The position numbers and the translations under genes are program-made. A DNA stretch of 44,627 nucleotides from an uncultured Alphaproteobacteria bacterium (GTDB lineage: Bacteria; Pseudomonadota; Alphaproteobacteria; RF32; CAG-239): positions 1-44,627 of the forward strand of contig CALXTQ010000001.1 of NCBI GenBank assembly GCA_944391485.1, given 5' to 3'. The notes beneath the pieces are model-generated. The model saw only the letters and a list, made by a program, of their open reading frames with translations. It did not search any database and was not told the DNA's origin. Of the stretch, positions 1-9,677 are shown piece by piece. How positions within the stretch are numbered: position 1 is the first letter of the stretch; every line of letters begins with the position of its first letter.

Positions 1-1
1 G

Positions 2-33
2 AAAGTCCGAGAGGATTTCCGGTCTTTTTTTAT
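2..33 (+). terminator. Possible terminator of a gene upstream of the window
   Basis: The arms AAAGTCCG and CGGTCTTT pair with one mismatch and are followed by a run of T. This looks like an intrinsic terminator for something left of the window, but the stem is short and the gene it would serve is not visible. Confidence 0.4.
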
Positions 34-79
34 ATTGAGGAATATATTCAGGCAGAAGAGACAAGGGGGAAAAGAGAAA

Positions 80-214
80 ATGAGTGTTAAGCCCGATATG
101 CCGGCGGTTGAGACGGAGCTGTCGGGACGGTTGCGGATGGCCTTAGGAGCCTTCCGCATAGCAATTGCAAAATATTATAGTTTATTTTTAATTGTACAAA
201 AAGAAAAAGGATGA
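80..214 (+). CDS. Possible 44-residue small protein, unknown
   Basis: An ATG follows a purine-rich ribosome-binding stretch (AAGGGGGAAAAGAGAAA) and opens 44 codons. The product starts MSVKPDMPAVETELSGRLRM and has a short hydrophobic patch near residues 33-40 (YSLFLIVQ). I recognise no family. The reading frame overlaps an imperfect hairpin at about 134-162 (GCGGATGGC and GCCTTCCGC arms), so the DNA may instead be a leader or gene remnant. The support is the start context only, so confidence is low. Nothing further is visible at 215-325. Confidence 0.2.
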   Translation: MSVKPDMPAVETELSGRLRMALGAFRIAIAKYYSLFLIVQKEKG

Positions 215-325
215 AAAATTTTCCGTCAAAATTTTCATTTGCTGTTCTGATGCCAACAGAAAACAAAGAAATTCTACGGACACCATTTTCCTGCCTGAAA
301 TTTTTATAAAACCATTTGAATAAGT

Positions 326-619
326 TCAGGCGATTTTTTCCAAAATCCGGAATATGGTTCCGTATTCCTCATTGGGCTTATTTATGCGGCGGATGCTTTT
401 ATCCGCCAGATCATGAAAATAAACCAGGGAAAACAGCCGGATTGACGGCGTAAGACCCAGATGCGGATCTTTGTTCTTCTCAATCAATTCAAACAGATTT
501 TTGCGGCTGATGTTTTCCCTTTTACAGATGTCCTTCAGAGCCTCCCATTCATGAGTGCAGAGGCGCATAGTGGTTTTTCTTTTATGGATTGATATTACTC
601 TGCTTGTCAGTACAGTCAT
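326..619 (-). CDS. Ribbon-helix-helix (RHH_4-like) DNA-binding protein
   Basis: The 97-residue product carries the pattern of the alphaproteobacterial RHH_4 family: a short strand with SIHKRKTTMRL, then a helix EWEALKDICKRENISRKNLF and a C-terminal segment SIRLFSLVYFHDL. Proteins of this family are small and presumed to be dimeric DNA-binding regulators; targets are generally unknown. The start chosen is the ATG at 619. A TTG at 655 would add 12 residues, and neither start has a clear Shine-Dalgarno. The gene is transcribed away from the ribosomal operon and appears to be a single-gene unit. The family match is made by pattern recognition, not by a profile search. Confidence 0.65.
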   Translation of the reverse strand: MTVLTSRVISIHKRKTTMRLCTHEWEALKDICKRENISRKNLFELIEKNKDPHLGLTPSIRLFSLVYFHDLADKSIRRINKPNEEYGTIFRILEKIA

Positions 620-678
620 GTCTTTCACTGTTTTTTTAATTATTGTTAATTCCAATATCTTTTTTTGGATTTAGACAG

Positions 679-705
679 CTTATACAAAACAATGGCTAAA
701 TGCAA
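679..705 (-). promoter_or_regulatory. Possible promoter of the RHH gene
   Basis: On the minus strand TTGCAT and TATAAG are separated by 15 bp, about 60 bp upstream of the RHH start. The spacing is short, so this is tentative. Confidence 0.3.
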
Positions 706-784
706 CTAAAAATATATGATTGTATATGAAAGCTCTTTTTAATATATAATAGGTTATATGCTATTCCGGTGTGAATTTAAAAAT

Positions 785-817
785 TTTGTCAACCAGACTC
801 AAACAGAGTCTGACAAA
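785..817 (+). other. Hairpin in the rpsJ upstream region
   Basis: TTTGTC (785-790) pairs with GACAAA (812-817), and inside it AGACTC (795-800) pairs with GAGTCT (806-811). An AACC bulge on the 5' side separates the two helices. No T-run follows, so it is not an ordinary terminator. It lies in the roughly 400 bp gap (656-1053) between the divergent RHH gene and rpsJ; I do not accept the short ORF crossing it. Confidence 0.45.
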
Positions 818-861
818 GCGATTCAGCGGTATAAAAAATTCAAAAAAATGCATTTTTTTAC

Positions 862-890
862 TTGCATATTAGACTCACTTATGTTACAAG
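862..890 (+). promoter_or_regulatory. Candidate promoter of the S10 operon
   Basis: TTGCAT (862-867) and TACAAG (885-890) are 17 bp apart. This would give a leader of about 155 nt before rpsJ. The -10 matches the consensus at four of six positions. An alternative AT-rich -10 (TATAAT, 745-750) exists further upstream with a poor -35. Confidence 0.4.
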
Positions 891-905
891 GTGCTCACTA
901 TATTT

Positions 906-1031
906 GTGTAGAGGGATATTTTCCTCTAGCGGTAAAAATATAAAATATATCGCAAACGCAATAATCCGTTGGGTTTGCAGAGTTTAACTTTTAGATGGCA
1001 GGTTCAGCCAAAGGTTGGATTTTGCCGTCTA
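906..1031 (+). promoter_or_regulatory. Structured leader of the S10 operon
   Basis: Three hairpins follow one another just before rpsJ: TAGAGG/CCTCTA near 910-930, GCAAAC/GTTTGC near 952-978, and TAGATGGCA (992-1000) with TGCCGTCTA (1023-1031), which encloses CCAA/TTGG. Many bacteria regulate this operon through a ribosomal-protein-binding leader, as L4 does in Escherichia coli. That this leader does so is inference from its position and structure. No tuf gene precedes rpsJ, so the operon starts here. Confidence 0.45.
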
Positions 1032-1053
1032 GTTATAGGAAAAGCATTAAAAA

Positions 1054-1365
1054 ATGATGGAAGCACAAAATATAAGAATTCGCCTCAAGGCTTTTGACCA
1101 CCGTCTGCTCGATTTGTCTACCAAAGAAATCGTTCATACCGCCAAAAGAACCGGGGCAAATGTAAGAGGGCCGATCCCTCTGCCGACAAGAATCGAGAAA
1201 TTTACGGTAAACCGTTCTCCGCACGTTAATAAGAAGTCGCGCGAGCAGTTCGAGATCCGTACTCACAAGAGACTTCTCGACATCGTCGATCCCACGCCGC
1301 AGACCGTAGATGCTTTGATGAAGCTGGATCTGGCTGCCGGTGTCAATGTTGAAATTAAACTGTAA
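1054..1365 (+). CDS. rpsJ: 30S ribosomal protein S10
   Basis: S10 (about 103 residues) is a 30S head protein and, in many bacteria, the antitermination factor NusE that partners NusB. The signature [14 protein letters not shown] at the N-terminus and GPIPLPTR in the middle identify it directly. Two consecutive ATG codons (1054 and 1057) are possible starts, preceded by AGGAAAAG. It is the first gene of the S10 operon here. In most alphaproteobacteria the str genes with tuf lie immediately upstream, but here the upstream neighbour is a divergent RHH gene, so the str and S10 clusters have been separated. Confidence 0.98.
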   Translation: MMEAQNIRIRLKAFDHRLLDLSTKEIVHTAKRTGANVRGPIPLPTRIEKFTVNRSPHVNKKSREQFEIRTHKRLLDIVDPTPQTVDALMKLDLAAGVNVEIKL

Positions 1366-1426
1366 TTAAAACAATGTTGGCTTTTTGAAATATGATTAGT
1401 CAACCAATTGAAAAGGAAAAATAATA

Positions 1427-2155
1427 ATGCGTACGGGTCTAATCGCAAAAAAGCTTGGAATGTCCCGCATTTTTGAAGCTGACGGAACTCATGTTCCCGT
1501 TACTGTTTTGAGTGTTGACGGCCTGCAGGTTGTTGACGTCAAAACCATTGAGAGAGACGGATATACGGCTGTACAGCTTGGTACAGGCGCCGTTAAGGCT
1601 AAAAATGTGTCCAAACCTCTTAAGGGGCATTTTGCCAAAGCTAATGTTGAACCGAAGAAAAAACTGGCGGAATTCAGAGTTTCTGAAGACTGCATGCTTT
1701 CCGTCGGCAGCGAACTGTCCGTTGAACATTTTGTTCCCGGCCAGTATGTCGATGTTTGCGCCACTTCTATCGGTAAAGGTTTTGCCGGTGTTATGAAACG
1801 CCACAACTTTGCCGGTCTGGAAGCTACGCACGGTGTTTCTATTTCTCACCGTTCACACGGTTCTACCGGACAGAGACAGGATCCGGGCAAGGTATTTAAA
1901 AACAAGAAAATGGCCGGTCATTTGGGCGATGAGCGCGTTACCGTTCAGAACCTGAAGGTGATTGCCATTGACAGCGACAAGGGTCTTATTATGGTTAAGG
2001 GCGGTGTTCCGGGTTCTGAAAATGCCTGGGTCCGCATAACTGACGCCGTAAAGAAATCCGCCAATGTAACGCTGCCGATGCCTGCCGGATTGAAAAAAGT
2101 TGATGAACCTGTTGCAGTTAAAGCTGAGGCTGAAGCCCCGGCTGACAATGCATAA
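1427..2155 (+). CDS. rplC: 50S ribosomal protein L3
   Basis: L3 is a primary 23S rRNA-binding protein whose long loop reaches the peptidyl-transferase centre. The characteristic segment [18 protein letters not shown] (about residues 141-158) and the later [11 protein letters not shown] are present. At 242 residues it is longer than the roughly 210 of E. coli because of an acidic, alanine-rich C-terminal tail ([12 protein letters not shown]), an extension type often seen in alphaproteobacteria. The start ATG at 1427 follows AAAAGGAAAAATAATA. It is the second gene of the S10 operon, 61 bp after rpsJ. Confidence 0.98.
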   Translation: MRTGLIAKKLGMSRIFEADGTHVPVTVLSVDGLQVVDVKTIERDGYTAVQLGTGAVKAKNVSKPLKGHFAKANVEPKKKLAEFRVSEDCMLSVGSELSVEHFVPGQYVDVCATSIGKGFAGVMKRHNFAGLEATHGVSISHRSHGSTGQRQDPGKVFKNKKMAGHLGDERVTVQNLKVIAIDSDKGLIMVKGGVPGSENAWVRITDAVKKSANVTLPMPAGLKKVDEPVAVKAEAEAPADNA

Positions 2156-2174
2156 GCTATAAGGATCGAAAATT

Positions 2175-2798
2175 ATGAAACAGGACATCTTAAGTTTAGA
2201 TAATAAAAATGTTGGTTCCATCGAACTTGACGAATCCATTTTCGGTTTGGAAGTTCGCGCCGATATTTTACACCGAGTTGTTAACTGGCAGCTGGCCAGA
2301 CTGCAGTCTGGAAACCACAAGACCAAAGGGCGCTCTGAAGTTGCCCTGACTCCGGCGAAACCTTTCAAACAGAAAGGCGGCGGCCGTGCCCGTCAGGGAT
2401 CCCGCAAGGGTACTCAGTTCAGAAAAGGCGGTATCGTTTTTGGACCGGTTGTTCGCGACCAGTCTCACGATCTGACCAAGAAGTTCAGAAAACTCGGCCT
2501 CAAAACCGCTCTTTCAGCTAAGGCTAAAGAGGGTAATCTTGTTATCGTTGACGAGGCAAAATTGTCAGCTCCCAAGACGAAAGATTTGAAAACAAAGCTG
2601 GACGTCTGCGGGTTGAAAAATTGCCTGTTCATCGACGGCAAGGAAGTTGATGTCAATTTTGCGCTGGCTAGCCGCAATATCGAGGGCGTTGATGTGCTCC
2701 CGACAATCGGTGCCAATGTATATGACATCTTGAGAAAGGATAAACTGGTATTGACAAAAGATGCAGTTGCTTGCTTAGAGGAGAGATTGAAATGGTAA
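2175..2798 (+). CDS. rplD: 50S ribosomal protein L4
   Basis: L4 (207 residues) binds 23S rRNA, lines the exit tunnel with an extended loop, and in gammaproteobacteria also represses the S10 operon through its leader. The loop sequence [19 protein letters not shown] is clear at about residues 73-91. The start follows AAGGATCGAAAATT. The stop TAA overlaps the rplW start, so L4 and L23 are translationally coupled. Whether L4 is the autoregulator here cannot be read from the protein. Confidence 0.98.
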   Translation: MKQDILSLDNKNVGSIELDESIFGLEVRADILHRVVNWQLARLQSGNHKTKGRSEVALTPAKPFKQKGGGRARQGSRKGTQFRKGGIVFGPVVRDQSHDLTKKFRKLGLKTALSAKAKEGNLVIVDEAKLSAPKTKDLKTKLDVCGLKNCLFIDGKEVDVNFALASRNIEGVDVLPTIGANVYDILRKDKLVLTKDAVACLEERLKW

Positions 2799-3109
2799 AA
2801 TCCAACAAATCAAACAACGTTTCTGCAAAAATGTACGATACGCTGGTTCGTCCGGTAATTACCGAAAAATCTATGCTGTCTTCCGAGGCTGGAAAAGTTA
2901 CTTTCCTGGTTCCTCTGAATGCTTCGAAAGATGAGGTAAAGGCAGCCGTTGAAGCAATTTTCAACGTTAAGGTAAATAAGGTAAATACTATTCGTCAGTT
3001 CGGCAAAGAAAAACGCTTTAAAGGCTATATCGGACAGCGCTCCGATTACAAAAAGGCGGTTGTTACCCTTGCCGAAGGTCAAAATATTGATGTTACAACA
3101 GGAATTTAG
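2792..3109 (+). CDS. rplW: 50S ribosomal protein L23
   Basis: L23 (105 residues) sits beside the tunnel exit and is the docking site for trigger factor and SRP. The family pattern [13 protein letters not shown] near the N-terminus is clear. The start is the ATG at 2792, which overlaps the end of rplD and has GAGGAGA about 8 bp upstream; a TTG at 2771 would add seven residues foreign to the family. The position between L4 and L2 is canonical. Confidence 0.98.
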   Translation: MVKSNKSNNVSAKMYDTLVRPVITEKSMLSSEAGKVTFLVPLNASKDEVKAAVEAIFNVKVNKVNTIRQFGKEKRFKGYIGQRSDYKKAVVTLAEGQNIDVTTGI

Positions 3110-3112
3110 GAC

Positions 3113-3949
3113 ATGGCTTTAAAAAAATATAAGCCCACATCTCCCGGTCTCCGCCAGCTCGTTATCGTTGACAGAAGCGAGCTGTATAAAGGAGCTCCGG
3201 AGAAGTCTCTGACAGTCGGACTTACTAAGTCCGGTGGGCGCGATAATTTCGGACACGTTACAAGTCGTAGAATCGGTGGCGGTCATAAACGCAAACTGCG
3301 TATCATCGACTTTAAACGTAATAAATTCGGACTTGAGGCAACAGTTGAGAGAATCGAATATGATCCTAACCGTTCTTCGTTCATTGCTCTGATCAGCTAT
3401 GAAAATGGCGAGAAGGCTTATATCCTTGCTCCGCAAAGACTGAAAGCCGGCGATAAGGTTATTTCGGCAGATAAGGCCGATATTAAGCCGGGTAATGCTA
3501 TGCCTTTGAAGAATATGCCGGTCGGCACGATTATTCACAACGTTGAGCTCAAGGCGGGCAAAGGCGGACAGCTGGTTCGTTCTGCCGGCTGCTATGCTCA
3601 GGTTGTCGGTAAAGATGCCGGTTATGCCCAGTTGAAATTGAGTTCGGGCGAGTTGAGAATTGTCCGCGAGGAATGTCTGGCTACCGTCGGTGCCGTTTCC
3701 AATCCGGATAATCAGAACAAATCACTCGGTAAAGCCGGCCGCAGCCGCTGGATGGGCATCAGACCCGTTACCCGCGGTGTTGCCATGAACCCGGTTGACC
3801 ATCCGATGGGCGGTGGTGAAGGCCGCACTTCCGGCGGTCGTCATCCGACGACACCTTGGGGTAAACCGACTAAGGGTGCTAAAACTCGTTCTAACAAGAA
3901 GACGGATCGCTTTATTATGCGCTCTCGTCATGAAAACAAAAAGAAATAA
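3113..3949 (+). CDS. rplB: 50S ribosomal protein L2
   Basis: L2 (278 residues) is one of the largest and most conserved 50S proteins and is needed for subunit association and peptidyl transfer. The signature [16 protein letters not shown] (about residues 219-234), including the functionally important His, is intact, as is [11 protein letters not shown] in the N-terminal half. It starts 3 bp after the rplW stop. Length and order are standard. Confidence 0.99.
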   Translation: MALKKYKPTSPGLRQLVIVDRSELYKGAPEKSLTVGLTKSGGRDNFGHVTSRRIGGGHKRKLRIIDFKRNKFGLEATVERIEYDPNRSSFIALISYENGEKAYILAPQRLKAGDKVISADKADIKPGNAMPLKNMPVGTIIHNVELKAGKGGQLVRSAGCYAQVVGKDAGYAQLKLSSGELRIVREECLATVGAVSNPDNQNKSLGKAGRSRWMGIRPVTRGVAMNPVDHPMGGGEGRTSGGRHPTTPWGKPTKGAKTRSNKKTDRFIMRSRHENKKK

Positions 3950-3961
3950 GGAGAAAAGCTA

Positions 3962-4240
3962 ATGACACGTTCCGTTTGGAAAGGACCTTTTGTTGATGGC
4001 TATCTTCTTAAGAAAGCTGACGCTGCCAGAAGTTCTGGCCGCAACGAGGTAATTAAAATTTGGTCTCGCCGTTCTACCATGCTGCCGCAGTTTGTCGGCC
4101 TGACATTCGGTGTACATAACGGCCACAAGTTTATTCCGGTTTTGGTTACAGAAGATATGGTCGGCCACAAATTCGGTGAATTTGCTCCGTCCCGTACGTT
4201 CTACGGCCACGCTGCAGACAAAAAAGCTAAGAGAGGTTAA
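3962..4240 (+). CDS. rpsS: 30S ribosomal protein S19
   Basis: S19 (92 residues) is a head protein that forms part of the bridge to the 50S subunit together with S13. It is recognised by [15 protein letters not shown] at the start and [16 protein letters not shown]. The ATG follows AAGGAGAAAAGCTA, a strong ribosome-binding site. It is followed by rplV after a 2 bp gap. Confidence 0.98.
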   Translation: MTRSVWKGPFVDGYLLKKADAARSSGRNEVIKIWSRRSTMLPQFVGLTFGVHNGHKFIPVLVTEDMVGHKFGEFAPSRTFYGHAADKKAKRG

Positions 4241-4242
4241 TT

Positions 4243-4617
4243 ATGGGAAAATCTAAAGATGCAAGAAGAGTAGAGGCAAATCAGGCTATGGCCTATTGCA
4301 GTTCTATCCGCACCAGCCCGCGCAAACTGAACTTAGTTGCCCAGTCTATTCGCGGCTTGAGCGCCGAGAAGGCTGTTGCCGAACTTAGCTTCTCTAAGAA
4401 GAGAATCGCAAAAGTCGCTTTGGCAGTTCTGCAGTCTGCAATTGCCAATGCTGAGAACAATCATCAGTTAAACATCGATAAATTATTCGTCAGCGAAGCG
4501 TTTGTCGGTAAAGGTTTGGTAATGAAACGTATGCACGCACGCGGTCGCGGTAGAGGCGCCAGAGTTCTGAAGCCGTTCTCTAACCTGACTGTCGTTGTTA
4601 CAGAGCGTGGGGAGTAA
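4243..4617 (+). CDS. rplV: 50S ribosomal protein L22
   Basis: L22 (124 residues) spans the 50S subunit; its hairpin forms the tunnel constriction, where macrolides and stalling peptides act. [18 protein letters not shown] in the N-terminal half and [18 protein letters not shown] in the hairpin are typical. The N-terminus has a lysine- and acid-rich lead of about 18 residues ([18 protein letters not shown]) before the conserved region. The start follows AGAGAGGTTAATT. Confidence 0.98.
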   Translation: MGKSKDARRVEANQAMAYCSSIRTSPRKLNLVAQSIRGLSAEKAVAELSFSKKRIAKVALAVLQSAIANAENNHQLNIDKLFVSEAFVGKGLVMKRMHARGRGRGARVLKPFSNLTVVVTERGE

Positions 4618-4621
4618 GTTA

Positions 4622-5290
4622 ATGGGACAGAAAGTAAATCCTACAGGTCTTCGTTTAGGTGTTAACCGCACATGGGACTCTCGTTGGTATGCAGATGATA
4701 AGTTCACTGACTACCTCCACGAAGATTTGAAAATTAAAGAGTTCTTGAAAGATAAATTGGCTCAGGCCGGTGTCAGCAGAATCGTCATTGAACGTCCTGC
4801 CAAAAAGGCCAGAGTTACAATTCATTCTGCAAGACCGGGTGTTGTTATCGGAAAGAAGGGCCAGGATATCGAGCTTCTGAGAAAAGAAATCCAGAAGATG
4901 ACTGATTCTGAAGTCCAGCTCAACATCCTGGAAGTCAGAAAACCTGAGTTGGACGCACAGCTCGTTGCCGATTCAGTTGCTCAGCAGCTGGAACGCCGCG
5001 TGGCTTTCCGCCGTGCGATGAAACGCGTTATGCAGTCTGCTCTTCGTTTAGGTGCAGAAGGTATTAAGGTTAGCTGTTCAGGCCGTTTGGGCGGTGCTGA
5101 AATCGCAAGAACAGAATATTATCGCGAAGGCCGCGTTCCTTTGCATACCTTGCGTGCTGACATTGATTATGCAACCTCTACGGCTCACACAACTTACGGA
5201 GCCTGCGGCGTTAAAGTCTGGATCTACAAGGGCGAAATTATGGCTCATGATCCGATGGCGCAGGACAAGAAGTTGGCTGAACAGAAATAG
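4622..5290 (+). CDS. rpsC: 30S ribosomal protein S3
   Basis: S3 (222 residues) lines the mRNA entry channel and contributes to helicase activity. It contains a KH domain with the motif [14 protein letters not shown] at about residues 70-83, and the conserved start [20 protein letters not shown]. The ATG at 4622 is preferred to an upstream TTG at 4595 because the conserved protein begins there and GGGGAG lies inside the end of rplV at the right distance. Confidence 0.98.
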   Translation: MGQKVNPTGLRLGVNRTWDSRWYADDKFTDYLHEDLKIKEFLKDKLAQAGVSRIVIERPAKKARVTIHSARPGVVIGKKGQDIELLRKEIQKMTDSEVQLNILEVRKPELDAQLVADSVAQQLERRVAFRRAMKRVMQSALRLGAEGIKVSCSGRLGGAEIARTEYYREGRVPLHTLRADIDYATSTAHTTYGACGVKVWIYKGEIMAHDPMAQDKKLAEQK

Positions 5291-5308
5291 AATTGAGGTT
5301 AAAATAAA

Positions 5309-5737
5309 ATGTTAAGTCCAAAAAGATTAAAGTTCCGCAAAATGCACAAAGGCCGTATTCACGGTCTGGCTAAAGGCGGTTCTGAATTAAGTTTCGGTTC
5401 ATATGGATTGAAGGCTCTGACACCGGATCGCATTACGGCTCGCCAGATTGAGGCTGCCCGCCGCGCGATTACCCGTGAAATGAAGAGAGCCGGAAGATTA
5501 TGGATCAGAATTTTCCCTGACGTTCCTGTATCTGATAAACCAGCCGAAGTTCGTATGGGTAAAGGTAAAGGTTCTATTGAATATTGGTGCGCTAGAGTAA
5601 AACCCGGTCGTATTATGTTTGAAGCCGAAGGTATTGACGAAGAGACAGCCCGCGCTGCTTTTGCCCTCGGTGCCGCCAAACTTCCGATTAAGACCAAGTT
5701 TGTCAAGCGCCTCGAATCCGATAAGGGAGAAGCATAA
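5309..5737 (+). CDS. rplP: 50S ribosomal protein L16
   Basis: L16 (142 residues) lies near the A-site tRNA elbow and is required late in 50S assembly. It is identified by [19 protein letters not shown] at the start and by [18 protein letters not shown] in the middle. GAGG lies upstream of the ATG. The stop codon overlaps the rpmC start as TAATG, so the two are coupled. Confidence 0.98.
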   Translation: MLSPKRLKFRKMHKGRIHGLAKGGSELSFGSYGLKALTPDRITARQIEAARRAITREMKRAGRLWIRIFPDVPVSDKPAEVRMGKGKGSIEYWCARVKPGRIMFEAEGIDEETARAAFALGAAKLPIKTKFVKRLESDKGEA

Positions 5738-5934
5738 TGGTAAAAACTAAAGATTTGCGTGCTATGACGATTGATGAGCTGGAAGCTAAATTGCTCGAAA
5801 ATAAAAAAGAGCAGTTTAACTTAAGAATTCAACAATCTACTGGACAATTGCAGAATACTGCTGTAATAAAGAAAGTCCGTCGTGAAATAGCAAAAATCAA
5901 CACGCTCATTGCTGAGCGCAAGAAGAATAGTTAG
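5737..5934 (+). CDS. rpmC: 50S ribosomal protein L29
   Basis: L29 (65 residues) is a small two-helix protein beside the tunnel exit next to L23. The pattern [20 protein letters not shown] followed by [15 protein letters not shown] is standard. Its start overlaps the rplP stop by one base. Confidence 0.97.
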   Translation: MVKTKDLRAMTIDELEAKLLENKKEQFNLRIQQSTGQLQNTAVIKKVRREIAKINTLIAERKKNS

Positions 5935-5945
5935 GAGAAAAGACT

Positions 5946-6182
5946 ATGCCTAAAAGAATTCTTCAAGGTGTTGTTGTAAGCGATAAACAGGATAAAACCG
6001 TCGTGGTCAGCGTAGAGCGTCAGGTTATGCACCCTGTTTACAAAAAGTTCGTTAAGAGAAGCAAGAAATATGCGGCTCATGACGAGAATAACCAGTTCAA
6101 AGTTGGTGATATTGTTCGGATCGAAGAGTCCAAACCTTATTCAAAAACTAAGTGTTGGACTGTCATCGTTGATAACGCCTAG
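5946..6182 (+). CDS. rpsQ: 30S ribosomal protein S17
   Basis: S17 (78 residues) is an early-binding OB-fold protein of the 30S body. The motif [18 protein letters not shown] and the later [16 protein letters not shown] are family signatures. AGGAGAAAAGACT precedes the start. It is the last gene of the canonical S10 operon, though transcription probably continues into the spc genes because no terminator is visible before rplN. Confidence 0.98.
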   Translation: MPKRILQGVVVSDKQDKTVVVSVERQVMHPVYKKFVKRSKKYAAHDENNQFKVGDIVRIEESKPYSKTKCWTVIVDNA

Positions 6183-6200
6183 GAAAGAAGGAAGTAAAAA

Positions 6201-6569
6201 ATGATACAGATGCAAACCAACCTGGATGTCGCAGATAATTCAGGCGCACGTCAGGTGCAGTGCATTAAGGTTCTTGGCGGGTCCAAGAGAATGCATGCCA
6301 CGGTCGGCGATGTAATTGTCGTTTCCATTAAAGACGCTATGCCGAAGGGCCGCGTTAAGAAGGGTGATGTGCACAAAGCCGTCATCGTTCGCACGGCCAG
6401 CGATATCAGACGCAAAGACGGATCTGTCATCCGCTTTGATTCTAACGCTGCGGTTCTGATTAACAAGGACGGCGAGCCGATCGGCACGCGTATTTTCGGC
6501 CCTGTTACCAGAGAACTGCGTGCGAAGAAATTTATGAAAATTATTTCGTTAGCACCGGAGGTATTGTAA
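6201..6569 (+). CDS. rplN: 50S ribosomal protein L14
   Basis: L14 (122 residues) lies at the subunit interface and is the first gene of the spc operon order. [19 protein letters not shown] is the invariant N-terminus and [18 protein letters not shown] is also typical. The start follows AGGAAAGAAGGAAGTAAAAA. Its stop overlaps the rplX ATG (TAATG). Confidence 0.98.
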   Translation: MIQMQTNLDVADNSGARQVQCIKVLGGSKRMHATVGDVIVVSIKDAMPKGRVKKGDVHKAVIVRTASDIRRKDGSVIRFDSNAAVLINKDGEPIGTRIFGPVTRELRAKKFMKIISLAPEVL

Positions 6570-6883
6570 TGAGCCTTAAAATGAAAATCAAAAAGGGTGA
6601 TCAGGTTATTGTTTTGTCCGGTGAAGACAAAGGCAAAACCGGTGAAGTCGTAAAAGCCATGCCTAAAGAGGGTAAAGTAGTTGTTCAGGGTATCAATCTT
6701 GTTAAAAGACATACCAAGCCCAGCCAGACTACCCCTGGCGGCATCGTTACCAAAGAAGCGCCGATTCATGTATCCAACGTAGCTATTGTTGTTGACGGCA
6801 AGGCTACGAAAATCGGTTATACCGAAAAAGACGGAAACAAAGTGCGCGTTGCCCGTAAATCCGGTAAAGTAATCGAGAAATAA
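6569..6883 (+). CDS. rplX: 50S ribosomal protein L24
   Basis: L24 (104 residues) is an assembly initiator protein with a KOW motif, seen here as KKGDQVIVLSGEDKGKTGEV near the N-terminus, followed by GINLVKRHTKPSQ. It is coupled to rplN by a one-base overlap. Confidence 0.98.
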   Translation: MSLKMKIKKGDQVIVLSGEDKGKTGEVVKAMPKEGKVVVQGINLVKRHTKPSQTTPGGIVTKEAPIHVSNVAIVVDGKATKIGYTEKDGNKVRVARKSGKVIEK

Positions 6884-6895
6884 AGGGAAAATCTT

Positions 6896-7435
6896 ATGAC
6901 AAATTTTGAAAAACTATATAACGAAGTCATAAAGAAATCTCTTGTGGAAAAATTCGGTTACAAGAACCCACATGAGATTCCGAAACTGACTAAAATTGTC
7001 TTGAACATGGGCGTTGCCGATGCCGTTACAGACAAGAAAAAACTTAACAACGCCGTAGAAGAAATGGCTCAGATTGCCGGTCAGAAACCGCTGGTTACCA
7101 AGGCTCGCAAATCTATCGCTACTTTTAAACTGAGAGAAGGCATGCCGATCGGCTGCAAAGTTACTCTGCGTTCTGACAGAATGTACGAATTCATGGAGCG
7201 TCTGGTCAATATGGCTCTGCCGCGTATCAGAGACTTCCACGGAATTACCGGCAAGAACTTTGACGGCAGAGGCAACTTCGCTTTCGGTATTAAGGAACAG
7301 ATTATCTTCCCGGAAATCAACTATGAGAAGGTTGAGGATGTCCGCGGCATGGATATCGTTATCTGCACCACGGCGAAAACCGATGAAGAAGCAAAAGTTC
7401 TTCTCGACGGTTTCAACCTGCCCTATAAGAAATAA
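6896..7435 (+). CDS. rplE: 50S ribosomal protein L5
   Basis: L5 (179 residues) binds 5S rRNA and contacts the P-site tRNA and the 30S head. The segments [32 protein letters not shown] and [19 protein letters not shown] are the family hallmarks. Length is normal and GGGAAAA precedes the ATG. Confidence 0.99.
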   Translation: MTNFEKLYNEVIKKSLVEKFGYKNPHEIPKLTKIVLNMGVADAVTDKKKLNNAVEEMAQIAGQKPLVTKARKSIATFKLREGMPIGCKVTLRSDRMYEFMERLVNMALPRIRDFHGITGKNFDGRGNFAFGIKEQIIFPEINYEKVEDVRGMDIVICTTAKTDEEAKVLLDGFNLPYKK

Positions 7436-7449
7436 GCGGAGATTTTACT

Positions 7450-7755
7450 ATGGCAAAAACAAGTTCAGTTTTCAGAAACTTGAAAAGAGTTAAGCTGGCG
7501 CAGAAATATAATAACCGCCGCACAAAACTCAAAGAGATTGCAATGGACAAGAGCGCTTCTCCCGAAGAGCGTTTCCAGGCCAATCTCAAATTGGCAGAAT
7601 TACCTCGTAACTCGGCAAAGGTCAGAATCAGAAACCGCTGCAAACTTACAGGTCGTTCACGTAGTTATTACAGGAAGTTCGGCGTCAGCCGTGTCGAATT
7701 GAGAGACATGGCCAGCTTCGGCGAAATTCCCGGTTTAGTAAAATCAAGCTGGTAA
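7450..7755 (+). CDS. rpsN: 30S ribosomal protein S14, zinc-free type
   Basis: S14 (101 residues) is of the long form without the zinc-binding cysteine pairs; only one Cys (in [10 protein letters not shown]) is seen. The conserved core is [20 protein letters not shown] followed by SRVELRDMA. It lies between L5 and S8 as in most proteobacteria. Confidence 0.98.
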   Translation: MAKTSSVFRNLKRVKLAQKYNNRRTKLKEIAMDKSASPEERFQANLKLAELPRNSAKVRIRNRCKLTGRSRSYYRKFGVSRVELRDMASFGEIPGLVKSSW

Positions 7756-7767
7756 GGAGAATCGAGA

Positions 7768-8166
7768 ATGTCTATGACTGATCCTTTGGGCGATATGCTC
7801 ACACGCATTAGAAACGCACAAAGAGCGAAGAAAAATGAGGTCGTTTCCCCTGCTTCTCGCTTGCGTGAAAATGTTTTGGAAGTTTTGAAAAAAGAAGGTT
7901 ACATTGAAGGATATGAACGCCGCAATGTCAAGCCGGGAATTGATGAACTTTCCATTAAATTAAAGTACCATGAAGGTACTTCCGTAATCACTGAAATTTA
8001 CCGCGTCTCCACGCCGGGCCGCCGCGTTTATTCAAGCGTTCGCGACCTGCCGAGAGTATACAACGGTCTGGGTATTTCCATCATCTCGACGCCGGCCGGT
8101 GTCATGAGTGATCACGAAGCCCGCAAGGCCAATGTCGGCGGCGAAATTTTGTGCCAGGTATTTTAG
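7768..8166 (+). CDS. rpsH: 30S ribosomal protein S8
   Basis: S8 (132 residues) is a central-domain 16S-binding protein and, in E. coli, the translational repressor of the spc operon. The N-terminus [20 protein letters not shown] and the C-terminal [20 protein letters not shown] are diagnostic. AAGGAGAATCGAGA precedes the start. Confidence 0.98.
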   Translation: MSMTDPLGDMLTRIRNAQRAKKNEVVSPASRLRENVLEVLKKEGYIEGYERRNVKPGIDELSIKLKYHEGTSVITEIYRVSTPGRRVYSSVRDLPRVYNGLGISIISTPAGVMSDHEARKANVGGEILCQVF

Positions 8167-8177
8167 GGAGAAAACAG

Positions 8178-8717
8178 ATGTCTAGAATTGGTAAATATCC
8201 TGTTATTGTCCCTAACGGCGTTACTGTCAGCATTGATAACAATGTTGTTACAGCTAAGGGTAAATTAGGTGAACTGAGTTTTGCTTTTGACGACAGTCAT
8301 GTCGCAACAAAACTTGAAGACAATAAAGTCGTTGTTACTCCCTTGTCGCAGTCTAAGCAGGCTCGCGCTTTGTGGGGCACAACCAGAGCTCAGATCAACA
8401 CTCTGATCAAAGGCGTCAGCGAAGGATTTAAGAAAAGTCTGGAGCTGGTCGGCGTCGGTTACAAAGCCCGCGTTGAAGGCAGCCACAAGCTGATTTTGTC
8501 GCTTGGTTTTTCTCACGATGTAATTTTTGATGCTCCAAAAGATATCAATATTGCATGCGTCAGCCCGACACAGATTACGATCTCCGGTGCCGATAAACAA
8601 CTGGTTGGCCAGATTGCCGCCGAAATTCGCAAATACAGAAAACCCGAGCCCTATAAAGGCAAAGGCGTGAAATTCGAAGGCGAGCAGGTACGCCGCAAAG
8701 AAGGCAAGAAGAAATAA
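8178..8717 (+). CDS. rplF: 50S ribosomal protein L6
   Basis: L6 (179 residues) sits near the sarcin-ricin loop and factor-binding site. [17 protein letters not shown] at the start and the C-terminal [20 protein letters not shown] are standard. The ATG at 8178 follows GGGAGAAAAC; an in-frame start at 8151, inside rpsH, would add unrelated residues and is rejected. Confidence 0.98.
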   Translation: MSRIGKYPVIVPNGVTVSIDNNVVTAKGKLGELSFAFDDSHVATKLEDNKVVVTPLSQSKQARALWGTTRAQINTLIKGVSEGFKKSLELVGVGYKARVEGSHKLILSLGFSHDVIFDAPKDINIACVSPTQITISGADKQLVGQIAAEIRKYRKPEPYKGKGVKFEGEQVRRKEGKKK

Positions 8718-8728
8718 GGAAAATTCAA

Positions 8729-9091
8729 ATGAGTACGCCAAGAGAATTGTTTAATAAAAGAAAAGCTCGCGTAAGAACTGCTTTGAAAAACGCTGCCAAC
8801 GGCAAAATGAGATTATCGGTTTTCCGCAGCGGTAAGCATATTTACGCGCAAATCATCGACGATGTAAAAGGTTCGACTGTTGTTTCCGCGTCTACCCTTG
8901 ACAAAGACGTAAGAGACAACATTAAGAAATCTTCTACTGTTGAAGCTGCCGGCTTCATCGGTAAAGTTGTTGCCGAAAAAGCCATGAAATCAGGTGTGAA
9001 TGAAGTTGTTTTCGACAGAGGCGGCTACATTTACCATGGTCGTGTTAAAGCTTTAGCTGATGCTGCTCGTGCTGCAGGCTTGAAATTTTAG
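8729..9091 (+). CDS. rplR: 50S ribosomal protein L18
   Basis: L18 (120 residues) brings 5S rRNA into the 50S subunit together with L5. [18 protein letters not shown] and the C-terminal [20 protein letters not shown] are the family patterns. AAGGAAAATTCAA precedes the start. Confidence 0.98.
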   Translation: MSTPRELFNKRKARVRTALKNAANGKMRLSVFRSGKHIYAQIIDDVKGSTVVSASTLDKDVRDNIKKSSTVEAAGFIGKVVAEKAMKSGVNEVVFDRGGYIYHGRVKALADAARAAGLKF

Positions 9092-9102
9092 GAGAGTATG
9101 AG

Positions 9103-9675
9103 ATGGTACAAGCAGATCGTCGTAATAATAACAGCAAAGCGGAGAAGAAAGAAGAATTGGTTGAGAAGCTGGTTCATATCAACCGCGTTGCCAAAACCGT
9201 TAAAGGCGGACGCAATATGTCGTTTGCGGCAGTTGTCGTTGTCGGTGATCAGAAAGGCCGCGTCGGCTATGGTTCCGGCAAAGCAACCGAAGTTCCGGAC
9301 GCTATTGTGAAAGCTACAAACGAAGCTAAAAAGAATATGGTTCGCATTCCTCTGCGCGAGGGCAGAACCCTTCACCACGATGTTCAGGGACGTTTTGGTG
9401 CCGGTAAAGTTGTTTTGAGAACAGCTCCAGCCGGTACCGGTGTTATTGCCGGCGGCCCGATGCGTGCAATTTTTGAAGTTCTGGGTGTTCAGGATGTTGT
9501 CGCAAAATCTCTGGGTTCCAACAACCCGTATAACATGATTAAGGCAACTTTTGACGCATTACAGTCTATCAACTCTCCGCGCATGGTTGCTGCCAAACGC
9601 GGTAAAAAGGTCGGAGATATTGTAAGTCGTCGCGAGAATACCGCAAACGCCAAATTGGATAAAGAGGAGGCTTAA
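9103..9675 (+). CDS. rpsE: 30S ribosomal protein S5
   Basis: S5 (190 residues) affects decoding accuracy and lies near the mRNA entrance. The double-stranded-RNA-binding-like N-terminal domain is seen as [19 protein letters not shown], then [18 protein letters not shown] and [18 protein letters not shown]. It starts with ATGGTACAAGCAG after GGAGAGTATGAG. Confidence 0.98.
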   Translation: MVQADRRNNNSKAEKKEELVEKLVHINRVAKTVKGGRNMSFAAVVVVGDQKGRVGYGSGKATEVPDAIVKATNEAKKNMVRIPLREGRTLHHDVQGRFGAGKVVLRTAPAGTGVIAGGPMRAIFEVLGVQDVVAKSLGSNNPYNMIKATFDALQSINSPRMVAAKRGKKVGDIVSRRENTANAKLDKEEA

Positions 9676-9677
9676 TC

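Noticed and set aside
1..12. String GAAAGTCCG, reminiscent of the RNase P RNA motif GAGGAAAGTCCGGGC
   Set aside because: Only nine bases match and none of the other RNase P elements follow; a terminator explains it better.
758..943. 61-codon plus-strand ORF upstream of rpsJ
   Set aside because: It lies across a hairpin and the candidate promoter, has no ribosome-binding site and shows no recognisable protein; the region fits a leader better.
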